NCBI RefSeq assembly: GCF_900104055.1 | Contig: NZ_FNJQ01000002.1 | Coordinates: forward strand, 24,704-88,703 | Origin: Pseudoselenomonas ruminantium | GTDB taxonomy: Bacteria; Bacillota; Negativicutes; Selenomonadales; Selenomonadaceae | Direction: 5' to 3' | Length of the DNA: 64,000 bases | Part shown: piece after piece, positions 41,943 to 50,518 of the stretch | Layout of the letters: the number at the start of each line of letters is the position of its first letter | How positions within the stretch are numbered: position 1 is the stretch's first letter | Notes under the pieces: model-generated | What the model was told of the DNA's origin: nothing | Seen by the model: the letters and a program-made list of their open reading frames with translations, nothing else | Database searches by the model: none | Made by a program: the position numbers and the translations under genes

Positions 41943-41981
41943 AAGCCGCATGCATACCCCGGAGGATATGGCATGCGGCTT
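41943..41981 (-). promoter_or_regulatory. hairpin in the symporter mRNA leader
   Basis: AAGCCGCATGC (41943-41953) pairs with GCATGCGGCTT (41971-41981), with a smaller inner stem. It ends about 40 bases before the symporter start. Read on the minus strand it is followed by TTTCTATG, so it could be an attenuator, but the T-run is short. Confidence 0.35.
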
Positions 41982-42286
41982 CGTTGCACGATTTATGATG
42001 TTTACATTGTAACACTTTTTCATGTCTATGTCTACCATTGGTGGAGAAAAAATGTCGGTTTTAGTTCTGCAATAGACTCAGGAACCAGCCAGCCTGATGG
42101 TTGTTCTGGGCCAGCATGGTGAAGACCTCCTTGTCCTGGAGATGAAAAAATCCGAATCTTTCTTTTATTTTAGCGTAGTGCAATGATTTTGGGGAGGATT
42201 TTTTTTGTATACAGCGAAGTGAGGAGATAGGAGATGCAGGTTGGAGAGTGCTGGAAAAATTCCGGCCGAGGAGAGAGGGGAATATT
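41982..42286. other. gene-poor region between the symporter and the chemoreceptor
   Basis: About 305 bases. It should hold the symporter promoter on the minus strand and the chemoreceptor promoter on the plus strand, but neither has a convincing -35/-10 pair by eye. The only coding signal is the 18-codon minus-strand ORF at 42061-42117. A T-rich block lies at 42194-42208. Confidence 0.4.
42061..42117 (-). CDS. 18-residue ORF resembling a flagellin C-terminal tail
   Basis: The product MLAQNNHQAGWFLSLLQN resembles the end of flagellins (MLAQAN...LSLLQ). AAGGAGG lies eight bases before the ATG, a perfect ribosome binding site. It may be a real micro-gene, a leader peptide, or the remnant of a flagellin gene. 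Upstream bases in frame do not look like flagellin. The similarity rests on remembered flagellin ends. Confidence 0.3.
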   Translation of the reverse strand: MLAQNNHQAGWFLSLLQN

Positions 42287-44257
42287 ATGAGTTTGAAGCA
42301 AAAATTTATGTTGCTGTCCGGGATTATGGGCCTGTTGATGGCTGTGGTGGCAATCACCGGATATATCATGGCCAGCAGGGAACTCCAACAAAGCGTGGAC
42401 AGTGAACTGCGGACGACGGTTTCCCGAGAAGTGATGGACCTGGATGGCTGGCTGCGGGAAAAGCGCGCTTTTGGTGTGGCTACCACGAATTATATGACCA
42501 GCCTGAATGGCAATTACGATATCATGCACAAGAAGGAAACGCTGGGCACGACCATTTCGGATAAGGAAATCCTGGAAATGACCGGCGGTACGGAGGACGG
42601 CTGGTGGATGGGTTTCTACACCGGGGACAAGACCGGCAAGCGTGATCCCCGTCAGCGCCCTTGGTACAAAGAAGCCAAGGCGCAGGATAAGGTGCTCTTT
42701 ACCGATGCTTATGTAGCAGCCAGCACGGGAAAATTGGTAGTATCGGTGGCTGCGCCGGTAAAGGCTGATGGACAGTTCATCGGTGCTACCTGTGTGGATA
42801 TTGCGCTGGATGCTATCACCGAACAGGTCAATAAGATGAAGTATCATGGTGAAGGTGCCGGCGTTGTCATGGAGAAGAGCGGCAATATCCTGGCCACTTC
42901 CGGCGCCGGGGAGCAGATGAAAAACTTCAAGGACATTGAGGGCTGGGGAAATCATTTTGATGAAATCGTCAAGAATGGTGAAGGCTATTTTGAGACGACT
43001 ATCAATGGTGAAGAACAGGTCTTTGCCTATCAGTCTGTGCCTTCTACGGGCTGGATCGTGGGCATTTCCGTACCTAGTTCTTTCGTATTTGCTTCCTTAT
43101 GGAATCTGAAGGTGATTTTCCTGTGCCTTATCCTGGGTGGGCTCCTGGTGTCTGGGTTTGTCTGCCGGACCTTTGCCGGACAGATTACGGGACCGGTGGT
43201 GAAATTGGAAAACCATGCTTCGCAGATGGCCAATGGCAATCTGAAGCTGGAGCAGCTGCCAGTGGAATCTGCCGATGAGATCGGTGAGATGACGGCTGCT
43301 TTCAATACCATGAGCACGAATCTGCGTGCGCTCATCCATAAGATGGCCTCAACCAGTGAACAGGTAGCAGCGGCTTCGGAAGAATTGACGGCCAATGCCC
43401 AGCAGTCGGCAGAGGCATCCGTGCATGTAGCCGAAACCGTAGGCGAGGTTTCGATGAGCATGGAACAGCAACTGTCCGATATTGATGGCGCTAAGAAGAA
43501 TGTGGATGACGTCTATGCCGATGTATCGGCCATGACGAAAAAGGCACATATGGTTTCGGATACTTCCAACCGTACGGCAGAAGCCGCATACAAGGGTTCT
43601 CAGCTCATGGAGAATGCGGTCAAGCGCATGGGCAATATCGAGCAGAGTGTTATCGCCTCGGCCGAAGTGGTGCAGAAGTTGGGTGAAAACAGCAATCAGA
43701 TTGGGCAGATCGTGGAGGCAATCTCCTCGATTGCCGAGCAGACGAACCTGTTGTCGCTCAATGCTGCTATCGAAGCAGCCCGTGCTGGCGAGCATGGCCG
43801 TGGCTTTGCCGTGGTGGCCGAGGAAGTGCGCAAGCTGGCCTCGGAATCCCAGGATTCGGCAGAGCAGATCAAGCAGCGTATCACGTCCATTCAGCAGGAT
43901 ACGGCAGAAGCTGTGAAAGCGATGCGGGCAGGGACGGAAGAAGTAAAATCCGGCACGGCGGCGATTCGTGAAGTGGGCGAGCAGTTTGAAGGCATCCTCA
44001 CCATGGTCGATGGCATCAAGCAGCAGATGGATGAAATCAATACTTCGGTGAATCTGGTTGCCGAGGGCACAGGGAATATCGTATCGGCGGTGGATTCCAT
44101 TGATGGCATAAGCCGGAAGACGTCGGAACATACCCATACCATTTCGGCAGCGGCCCAGGAACAATCCGCATCCAATGAAGAGATTGCCGCAGCATCCCAG
44201 GCGTTGGCGAATATGGCAACGGATATGCAGACGGCAATCGGCCAGTTCAAACTGTAA
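42287..44257 (+). CDS. methyl-accepting chemotaxis protein with periplasmic dCache-like sensor
   Basis: About 656 residues. First membrane helix about 8-28. The periplasmic sensor (about 30-270) has [10 protein letters not shown] and [10 protein letters not shown], which match double-Cache domains that bind amino acids or carboxylates. Second helix about 275-300, HAMP about 300-355, then the signalling coiled coil with the tip [18 protein letters not shown] 42287 follows GAGGGG. It signals to CheA/CheW, which are not in this window. It heads a block with a FIST gene and a soluble chemoreceptor gene. Confidence 0.93.
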   Translation: MSLKQKFMLLSGIMGLLMAVVAITGYIMASRELQQSVDSELRTTVSREVMDLDGWLREKRAFGVATTNYMTSLNGNYDIMHKKETLGTTISDKEILEMTGGTEDGWWMGFYTGDKTGKRDPRQRPWYKEAKAQDKVLFTDAYVAASTGKLVVSVAAPVKADGQFIGATCVDIALDAITEQVNKMKYHGEGAGVVMEKSGNILATSGAGEQMKNFKDIEGWGNHFDEIVKNGEGYFETTINGEEQVFAYQSVPSTGWIVGISVPSSFVFASLWNLKVIFLCLILGGLLVSGFVCRTFAGQITGPVVKLENHASQMANGNLKLEQLPVESADEIGEMTAAFNTMSTNLRALIHKMASTSEQVAAASEELTANAQQSAEASVHVAETVGEVSMSMEQQLSDIDGAKKNVDDVYADVSAMTKKAHMVSDTSNRTAEAAYKGSQLMENAVKRMGNIEQSVIASAEVVQKLGENSNQIGQIVEAISSIAEQTNLLSLNAAIEAARAGEHGRGFAVVAEEVRKLASESQDSAEQIKQRITSIQQDTAEAVKAMRAGTEEVKSGTAAIREVGEQFEGILTMVDGIKQQMDEINTSVNLVAEGTGNIVSAVDSIDGISRKTSEHTHTISAAAQEQSASNEEIAAASQALANMATDMQTAIGQFKL

Positions 44258-44306
44258 CAAAGGGATAGAAATAATGTAATTGGCGTGATGGTATAGGAGA
44301 GATATC

Positions 44307-45419
44307 ATGGAATATAAGATTGGACGCAGTCAGGCCGTGCCGGTGGACAATGCCATCAGTCAGGCCTGCCGGCAGATGTCACAGGCAAAGTTCGTTTGGT
44401 TTACGACTACGGTGGCTGCTTTTGCAGAGACCAGCAGGAAGATGCAGGAAAGGTTTCCGCACAGCATTGTAATGGGAACTACTTCCATTGCCGCGTTCTC
44501 TGATGCGGGGATTTTTCATGATACCCTAGAGGTCCTGGCAATCGAAAATGGGATTGAATGTGTGGGCAATGTGCTGGAGGAGGCTGATCGCTGTCCGCTG
44601 AAGTATGTGGGGCGCGTTCAGGAGGCGGTCCGGCAGCTCGGTACGCATCGTGCCGATGATACCATCTGCCTGACAGCCACGAATGGCCTGATTTCCTGCG
44701 AGGAGTCTGTGCTGGCGGTGCTGAATTCCGTGCTGCGCAAGGAACATATTGCCGTCTTTGGCGGAACTGCCGGAGACAGGGGATTGGCAGAAAAGACCTT
44801 GGTGTCCCTGAATGGGCAGGTATATGACAAGGCCAGTGTATTTGTCCTGCTGCGCAACCTCGGTGGGAGAATCCATCTCTTCCGCGAAAATATCTATAAA
44901 CCAATCTGTGAGCCCTTGACGGCTACGCAGGTGGATGCTTTCAATCGCAAAGTCATGGCCTATGATGGGCGTCCAGCCTCGGAAATGGAAGCGAAGATGC
45001 ATGGCCTTTCCACTGCGCAGATGGACCGGAATTTCCTCGATAGCAATCCTGTAGGGCGGATCATTGGCAAGGATATGTACATCATTGCCAATGATGATCT
45101 GGATACAGACCGTCGTACCATGAAATACCATGCGCGGATCTACGAAAACGATCAGATTGTCATGCTGCAGCCGGATGACTATCGTCAAGTCAACCAGGAA
45201 ACCATGCAGAAGATCAGGCAGGCAGTACCGCGTCCGTCCTTATCCATCATGGTCAATTGCCTGGCACGCACCCTGCTCTTTGAAGGCGACGGCTATGCGG
45301 ATGAATTCTTCCGCAACATGGGCACCGTGCTCGGGGATTATATCGGCTGGGGTGGATATGGCGAGCAGATCTATGAACAGCATTTCAATCAGACGATGAT
45401 TGCCGCTGTGTTTGAGTAA
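44307..45419 (+). CDS. FIST-domain sensory protein
   Basis: A 370-residue soluble protein with an N-terminal FIST domain (about 20-215: [31 protein letters not shown]) and a C-terminal FIST_C domain (about 225-360, [15 protein letters not shown], with [10 protein letters not shown]). FIST domains are predicted small-ligand sensors, often for amino acids, and are found with signalling proteins. It has no output domain, so it probably acts on a partner. It lies between two chemoreceptor genes, 50 bases after the first and 10 bases before the second. ATG preceded by TAGGAGAG. Confidence 0.85.
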   Translation: MEYKIGRSQAVPVDNAISQACRQMSQAKFVWFTTTVAAFAETSRKMQERFPHSIVMGTTSIAAFSDAGIFHDTLEVLAIENGIECVGNVLEEADRCPLKYVGRVQEAVRQLGTHRADDTICLTATNGLISCEESVLAVLNSVLRKEHIAVFGGTAGDRGLAEKTLVSLNGQVYDKASVFVLLRNLGGRIHLFRENIYKPICEPLTATQVDAFNRKVMAYDGRPASEMEAKMHGLSTAQMDRNFLDSNPVGRIIGKDMYIIANDDLDTDRRTMKYHARIYENDQIVMLQPDDYRQVNQETMQKIRQAVPRPSLSIMVNCLARTLLFEGDGYADEFFRNMGTVLGDYIGWGGYGEQIYEQHFNQTMIAAVFE

Positions 45420-45429
45420 GGAGCGTATC

Positions 45430-46437
45430 ATGGGAATCTTTGATTTCGGCAAAAAAAAGGAGCCGCTGTATAATCAGCGGGCTATGGATAAGAAGCCGCA
45501 GGCGGCAGCTGCAGCACAGCCGGTACGGTCCGGGGCGGTGACTGCTATGCCCGCAGGGCAGGCACAGGCAGATAAGCAGATTGCCTATGGCATCGATTAT
45601 CTGGATGAGCGCATGAATGAGCTGACGCAGGCAGAGGCTGGCATCGCGGAGTATATCCGCAAGATGCAGGAAACATATGCCGGCATTGGTCAGATGAACG
45701 AGGATTTTACCTATCTTAATGCGCATTTCAATGATCTGGAAGATTATGCCCAGAATATCTCCACCATCATGGACAATTCAAGGTCAGTGGTCAGCGAAGC
45801 GGGCAACAGCGTCGGAGCATTGTCGGATAAGATGCAGGAGATAGAGGGGAAACTGGACGAGATCACAGCGGTCTTCCAGGAAGTGGAAGAAAAGTTTGCC
45901 AATATCAAGAAGATGTCAGAAGGCATTGAGGGCATCGCCACCCGTACCAATCTATTATCGCTCAATGCCTCCATTGAGGCGGCGCGGGCTGGTGAGGCAG
46001 GCCGTGGTTTCAGCATCGTGGCGGAGAACATTCGTGAGCTGGCGGCTTCCACGAAAGGGCTGGTCGAGGGAATCGATACGAATATCAATGCCCTGTATCA
46101 GTCCATCGGGGAGATGAGTCAGGCCATCGAGCAGACACGCCAGAAAACGATGGAGAATGCGGAGTTTGTCAGCCAGGTGCAGGCAAGTTTTGATGATGTC
46201 AGCAAGAGTACGGAGAGCGTAGGTGACTACAGCCATCGGATCGTGGATGGCATCCACAAAACCAGCAGCATGATGGAGTCGGTGGCTGATGGTGCTGGCT
46301 CCGTGAGCGGCCTGGTCACCTCGATGCGGCAGAATATCCATGGCTTGAAAGAGCTTATGAGCGAGAAGAATGTGATTGCCTGCAGCATGATTGACTTCCT
46401 GCGGCAGGTCAAGTGGCTGATTACAGAACGCCACTGA
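45430..46437 (+). CDS. soluble methyl-accepting chemotaxis-type signalling protein
   Basis: A 335-residue cytoplasmic receptor. There is no membrane helix and no Cache or PAS sensor. An alanine/glutamine-rich leader (about 15-45) is followed by a coiled-coil signalling domain with the conserved tip [18 protein letters not shown] near 180. It lacks a sensing domain of its own, and the FIST gene ends 10 bases upstream, so a FIST-receptor complex is a reasonable inference. Start ATG 45430 has AAGGAG seven bases upstream; upstream in-frame codons overlap the FIST gene. Confidence 0.88.
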   Translation: MGIFDFGKKKEPLYNQRAMDKKPQAAAAAQPVRSGAVTAMPAGQAQADKQIAYGIDYLDERMNELTQAEAGIAEYIRKMQETYAGIGQMNEDFTYLNAHFNDLEDYAQNISTIMDNSRSVVSEAGNSVGALSDKMQEIEGKLDEITAVFQEVEEKFANIKKMSEGIEGIATRTNLLSLNASIEAARAGEAGRGFSIVAENIRELAASTKGLVEGIDTNINALYQSIGEMSQAIEQTRQKTMENAEFVSQVQASFDDVSKSTESVGDYSHRIVDGIHKTSSMMESVADGAGSVSGLVTSMRQNIHGLKELMSEKNVIACSMIDFLRQVKWLITERH

Positions 46438-46465
46438 GAAAAATATAATATGGGGGATAACGAGA

Positions 46466-46499
46466 GTGAGGCTGACCGGTCAGGTCAGCCTCACTTTTT
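46466..46499 (+). terminator. intrinsic terminator of the FIST/chemoreceptor block
   Basis: GTGAGGCTGACC (46466-46477) pairs with GGTCAGCCTCAC (46483-46494), then TTTTT. The apex GCTGACCGGTCA is a half-copy of the dispersed palindrome family. Confidence 0.85.
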
Positions 46500-46553
46500 G
46501 CCGTCGTATGGACGAGCTGATAATAACTTTGATTGAGTATAAAAGAAAACAAT

Positions 46554-46580
46554 CATAATATTGATATTATGTATACATAA
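46554..46580. promoter_or_regulatory. overlapping palindromes upstream of a small membrane protein gene
   Basis: CATAATAT-TG-ATATTATG (46554-46571) overlaps TTATGTATACATAA (46567-46580), a perfect 14-bp palindrome. They lie in an AT-rich stretch about 85-110 bases before the 52-residue gene. They may form an operator region, although AT-rich palindromes arise easily. Confidence 0.35.
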
Positions 46581-46664
46581 AAAGACAGAAGGATTTGATT
46601 ATTCATATGACGAATATGCATGATATAGCCTGGATTTCCGGTTTTGTAAAGGAGGATGCTGAAA

Positions 46665-46823
46665 ATGGAAGCCCTGTATGCTGCGTTATTTCTTTTGCCA
46701 CTGATTGTGGATATATGCATAGGTTATGATTCCTATATGTGCTCTCATAGCATATCAAAGGCTATGGCATGGTTCTTCGCAGGTTTGGGAGCGCAAATCT
46801 TGGTGGGGGTATCTATCCTATAG
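46665..46823 (+). CDS. 52-residue membrane protein, unknown
   Basis: Begins MEALYAALFLLPLIVDICIG (first helix about 3-20), then a short polar loop with two Cys, and a second helix (about 33-52) ending at TAG. AAAGGAGG (46648-46655) nine bases before the ATG is a near-perfect ribosome binding site. No family recognised. It lies alone in an AT-rich stretch between a terminator and a minus-strand orphan gene. Two-helix proteins of this size can be toxins, regulators of transporters, or phage leftovers; nothing here decides. Confidence 0.5.
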   Translation: MEALYAALFLLPLIVDICIGYDSYMCSHSISKAMAWFFAGLGAQILVGVSIL

Positions 46824-46985
46824 GGAATAAAGTCAATTGCTATGTTTTGGGAAAGTTATGATGATTGTTTTTGAATGTCGGGGCTGGCTATGAAGATGGA
46901 GACTTTATAGGTGCTCTGGTGTTTGGGAAATCAGAAATCCAGGCTATAAGTGAATTGGGTTAAGCTATAAAGAGAAGCAATCCTA

Positions 46986-47375
46986 TTATATATGTAGGAA
47001 ATTCATGCACTTCATGGTGATGGCCTTGGCATCGTCGTTCTTATGCTGGCAGAGATATTCCAGCGTGCAGACGTAGAGGAAGGCTGTGATGGGCACGAAG
47101 CGCCGGCCTTTGTGGAAATTGCCCCAGAGCAGGAGCTTTTGGTAGATCTTTTCCACATCGTCGATGGTCAGAGCGTATTTCCGGATGATCCGGCGCAGTT
47201 TGTAATCCTGCTGGCAGTAAGCATAGATTTCGGCCAGCAGTTTTTTATTGTGCAGGTCGTCCTGGTATTTTTCAATCAGGCGACTGTTCATATTGGAACG
47301 CTGGAGAGAGTGGCGCATTTCCAGCAGGAAGATGATGGATAGGATAGCTATCAGGAGCATAAAAAAGTAATACAT
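46986..47375 (-). CDS. membrane-anchored protein of unknown function
   Basis: A 129-residue protein. The N-terminal helix (MYYFFMLLIAILSIIFLL) anchors it, and the rest is a charged helical cytoplasmic domain with no recognised motif (for example IIRKYALTIDDVEKIYQKLL). I chose ATG at 47375 because GAGGTG lies just upstream; the in-frame GTG three codons earlier is inside that site. It is transcribed away from the 86-residue gene. Orphan. Confidence 0.55.
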   Translation of the reverse strand: MYYFFMLLIAILSIIFLLEMRHSLQRSNMNSRLIEKYQDDLHNKKLLAEIYAYCQQDYKLRRIIRKYALTIDDVEKIYQKLLLWGNFHKGRRFVPITAFLYVCTLEYLCQHKNDDAKAITMKCMNFLHI

Positions 47376-47439
47376 GCTTGTCACCTCATTAATTTCTTTC
47401 TATGCTAGTTTAGCATAGTTTATGGCAAATTTCGAGGGT

Positions 47440-47468
47440 TTGACAATACGAAAGAAAACTGTTATGAT
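47440..47468 (+). promoter_or_regulatory. strong sigma-70-type promoter
   Basis: A consensus TTGACA (47440-47445), a 17-base spacer and TATGAT (47463-47468). The predicted leader then contains the hairpin CTCGTTTT-N8-AAAACGAG (47478-47501) before the 86-residue gene. Confidence 0.7.
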
Positions 47469-47555
47469 TACTGTCATCTCGTTTTAGGGGATGAAAACGA
47501 GGGCATAAATATAATTTCTGTAAGGCTTTTGGGATTAGAAAAGGAGACAATTTAT

Positions 47556-47816
47556 ATGAAAAATCTTGAATGGTGTGACCTGGTTGAGCGTTTCTATGCT
47601 TTCAAGACGGTAGCTGACCGTCTGGGCTTCTATGTGCCGGAGACGGCTGGTATGGAAGCAAGCCTCTATGAGTGCCGTCCTTTTGCTGCTGATGTGGAAG
47701 TGGCAGGCAAGGTTCGCACGCTGCAGGAAGGCAAGGCGCCGCAGATCGACTTCATGGATTGGTCCAAGGCTGAGACGCCGGTATATGACGATAACGACGA
47801 ACTGGCTCATGCTTAA
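47556..47816 (+). CDS. 86-residue acidic protein, unknown function
   Basis: A soluble protein beginning MKNLEWCDLVERFYAFK, with a C-terminal acidic tail (VYDDNDELAHA) and two Cys (about 7 and 41). No motif recognised. AAAGGAGA eleven bases before ATG 47556 and a consensus promoter at 47440 suggest strong expression. It has its own terminator at 47858, so it is monocistronic. An in-frame start at 47529 lacks a ribosome binding site. It may be a lineage-specific small protein. Confidence 0.6.
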   Translation: MKNLEWCDLVERFYAFKTVADRLGFYVPETAGMEASLYECRPFAADVEVAGKVRTLQEGKAPQIDFMDWSKAETPVYDDNDELAHA

Positions 47817-47857
47817 GAGCGTTTGTCTTAAATTTGCTTAGCTTCACTATGGATAAG

Positions 47858-47899
47858 GCGCGCAATGTGTGGTATAATTCATACATTGCGTGCTTTTTC
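47858..47899 (+). terminator. intrinsic terminator of the 86-residue protein gene
   Basis: GCGCGCAATGT (47858-47868) pairs with ACATTGCGTGC (47883-47893) with one G-U, followed by five T. Confidence 0.8.
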
Positions 47900-47959
47900 A
47901 TTTTTGATGAGGCGGCAGAATATTTGGGGTATGGTATTCGTACCCATGATATATAGGCG

Positions 47960-49636
47960 GTGTTTCTCATTAGTAAGCAGGAAGTATCAACTGAAAATAA
48001 GTCCAGCAAGGGGGAGTCTTTCCTTAAAGGGACGTTTATCCTGACGGTGGCGGGCTTTGTGGTCAAGGTCATCGGTTCCTTGAACTGGATTTTCGTTTCC
48101 CGTATCCTGGGCGGTGAAGGTATCGGTCTTTATCAGATGGCTTTCCCAATTTATTTCTTTGCCATGACGGTGTCCCAGGCTGGTGTGCCTGTGGCGATTT
48201 CCATCATCACGGCAGAGCGGGTGGCCCTGAAGGATATCTATGGCGCCAAGCGGGTATTCCATATCTCCATGGCCTTGATGCTCGTGACTGGCCTGTTCTT
48301 TTCCTTTATGACCTATTTTGCGGCGGACTGGCTCATCGACTGGCAGTTTGTGCGCGATGCCCGTGCCTATAAATCCATCGTGGTACTGGCACCGACGGTG
48401 TTCTTCGTAACGCTTTTGGCCAGTTCCCGCGGTTATCTGCAGGGCTGGCAGCGTATGACGCCGACAGCGGTTTCGCAGATCGTGGAGCAGATTTTCCGCG
48501 TCATCACGATGATCCTGCTGGCAGAACTCTTGCTGCCCTGGGGGCTGGATTACGCGTCTGCCGGTGCTTCCTTAGGTGCATTGGCCGGGGCTGTAACGGG
48601 GCTTATGGTGCTCGTGTATTTCCACTGGAAGCTCGACAAGGATATTGAGCGGGATTACGGCCATGACCTGCAGCCGCTGCCGGGGACGGAAGCGGAGTCT
48701 GCCTGGTCCATCATCTCCCGCATCTTCAAGCTCTCCCTGCCGGTATCGGCGGCCAGCATCATGCTGCCGGTGGTTTCCAACCTCGACCTGATGATCGTAC
48801 CCCAGCGCTTGGAAGTAGCCGGGTACAGCGTCAATGAGGCCACGGAGTTGTTCGGTTATCTGACGGGCATGGCGGTGCCGCTCGTCAACCTGTCCTGTAT
48901 CATCACGGCTTCCATGGCCATGAGCATCGTGCCGGCCATCTCAGAGGCCCGGGCACTCAAGGATATGAAGCGCGTCTACAATCAGACGGCGGCTTCGGTG
49001 CGTATCTCCAACTTTGTCTGCTTCCCGGCCTTTGTCATCGTCTTTGTGCTGGCAACGCCAATCGCGTCCTTGATTTACAATGCGCCAGGCGCCGGTCCGG
49101 CTGTAATGATTTCGGCTGTGAGCATCATCCTGTTGGGGCTGCATCAGGTATCGACAGGTATTCTGCAGGGCCTTGGACATCCTACCATTCCGATGGTGAA
49201 TATGATTCTGGCAGCAGTGGCCAAGGTCATCCTGAACTGGGAGCTTACGGCAATCCCCTGGCTGGGCATCATGGGTGCAGCCTGGGCGACGGCTGCGGAT
49301 ATGGGCGTGGCCGCCATCATCAACCTGATTTTCATCTATAAGTTCATCGGCTACCGCATGGAAATCCCGCAGCTTTTGAAGACCATCGTGGCGGCAGCGG
49401 TCATGGCGGCAGCGGTGTATTTCTTCTATGATTTCACCATGGCCTGGTGGCAGATTGGGGCAATTTCGACCTTTGGGGCGGTCATCTTCGGCTGTGCCGT
49501 TTATATTGCGGTGATGCTCGTAATTGGCGGTCTGAAAGAAGACGATCTGCAGCGCATGCCGATGATTGGCCGTGTAGGTATCAAATTCCTGCGCAGGATT
49601 GGCGTGTTCAAAGCGGAAGGAAAACAGGAGGCGTAA
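47960..49636 (+). CDS. SpoVB/MurJ-like polysaccharide or lipid II flippase (MOP superfamily)
   Basis: A 558-residue membrane protein with about 14 helices. The N-terminal motif FLKGTFILTVAGFVVKVIGS and GGEGIGLYQMAFPIY are typical of SpoVB-type members, and the second half has LPVSAASIMLPVVSNLDLMIVP. It probably flips an undecaprenyl-linked wall or surface precursor. In spore formers SpoVB is needed for cortex; here a vegetative envelope role is as likely. GTG start with a modest AGGCGG site. The lipid kinase gene follows after 3 bases. Confidence 0.85.
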   Translation: MFLISKQEVSTENKSSKGESFLKGTFILTVAGFVVKVIGSLNWIFVSRILGGEGIGLYQMAFPIYFFAMTVSQAGVPVAISIITAERVALKDIYGAKRVFHISMALMLVTGLFFSFMTYFAADWLIDWQFVRDARAYKSIVVLAPTVFFVTLLASSRGYLQGWQRMTPTAVSQIVEQIFRVITMILLAELLLPWGLDYASAGASLGALAGAVTGLMVLVYFHWKLDKDIERDYGHDLQPLPGTEAESAWSIISRIFKLSLPVSAASIMLPVVSNLDLMIVPQRLEVAGYSVNEATELFGYLTGMAVPLVNLSCIITASMAMSIVPAISEARALKDMKRVYNQTAASVRISNFVCFPAFVIVFVLATPIASLIYNAPGAGPAVMISAVSIILLGLHQVSTGILQGLGHPTIPMVNMILAAVAKVILNWELTAIPWLGIMGAAWATAADMGVAAIINLIFIYKFIGYRMEIPQLLKTIVAAAVMAAAVYFFYDFTMAWWQIGAISTFGAVIFGCAVYIAVMLVIGGLKEDDLQRMPMIGRVGIKFLRRIGVFKAEGKQEA

Positions 49637-49639
49637 ACA

Positions 49640-50518
49640 TTGCAAAAACTGGTGTTGTTCTATAACCCGGTTTCGGGGCATGCAGCCTTTAAAAACAAAT
49701 TGGACTGGATGGTTGAAGCCTTTCAGCAGCGGGGCATCCTGCTGCTCTTTTACCGGACGAAAAAAGAGGGCAATGAGGATTTTGTGGATTTCCTGCGGGA
49801 GGTAAAGCCGGATGGTGTTCTGGCCGCAGGTGGTGACGGCACTGTGCATGAGTGCGTCAATCTGCTGGTGAAGAACAAGATCGATTTGCCCATGGGCATT
49901 ATCGGCAGCGGCACCTCCAATGACTTTGCGACCTATCTCAAGATCAATGAGGATATGGAAGCCTATTTTGATAAGATTGCTGCCGGTTCCTGCCGCCGCA
50001 TGGACGTCGGCAAGGTCGGAGAGCAGTATTTCATCAACGTGGCCAGCGCCGGCATGATGGCCTGCATTGCCCACGAGGTTGACCGCCGGCTGAAGAATTC
50101 CCTGGGCAAGATGGCCTATTACCTCAAGGGCTTAGGGGAGATTCCGAAGTTCCGTTCTGTGCCGCTGAGCATTACGGCTGATGGTGTCAAACATGAACTG
50201 GAGGCCTTCCTGTTCGTGGTCATCAACAGTGCCGTGGTGGGCAGCATGAAGAATGTGGCCACGGGCATTTCCGTAGAAGATGGCAAGCTCGACCTTTTGG
50301 CTATCAAAAAATGCGGTGTCCATAAGCTTATGGCAATCACCGCGGATTTAGTGGCCGGTCGTCCGGTCAATGAAAAGGATGGCGTGGTGCATTTGCAGGC
50401 GAAGGATTTCCTGATTGAAACCGAGGGCGAACTGCCCAGTGATCTGGATGGTGAGGAAGGGCCGATGCTGCCCTTGAACATCGAAACCATCCCGCAGGCT
50501 ATTGCCATCTATTGCTGA
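49640..50518 (+). CDS. diacylglycerol/lipid kinase family protein (YegS/DgkB type)
   Basis: A 292-residue soluble or peripheral kinase. The nucleotide-binding motif GGDGTVHECVN is near residue 60 and is followed by PMGIIGSGTSNDFATYL. The C-terminal beta-sandwich (about 140-290) includes FINVASAGMMACIAHEV. Members phosphorylate diacylglycerol or related lipids, often recycling it into phospholipid synthesis. TTG start. The 3' end overlaps the convergent tmcAL gene by 20 bases. Confidence 0.87.
   Translation: MQKLVLFYNPVSGHAAFKNKLDWMVEAFQQRGILLLFYRTKKEGNEDFVDFLREVKPDGVLAAGGDGTVHECVNLLVKNKIDLPMGIIGSGTSNDFATYLKINEDMEAYFDKIAAGSCRRMDVGKVGEQYFINVASAGMMACIAHEVDRRLKNSLGKMAYYLKGLGEIPKFRSVPLSITADGVKHELEAFLFVVINSAVVGSMKNVATGISVEDGKLDLLAIKKCGVHKLMAITADLVAGRPVNEKDGVVHLQAKDFLIETEGELPSDLDGEEGPMLPLNIETIPQAIAIYC

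Noticed and set aside
46865..46963. A 32-codon TTG-started frame (Gly/Glu-rich)
   Set aside because: No ribosome binding site and no motif; it may be a remnant, but cannot be supported.
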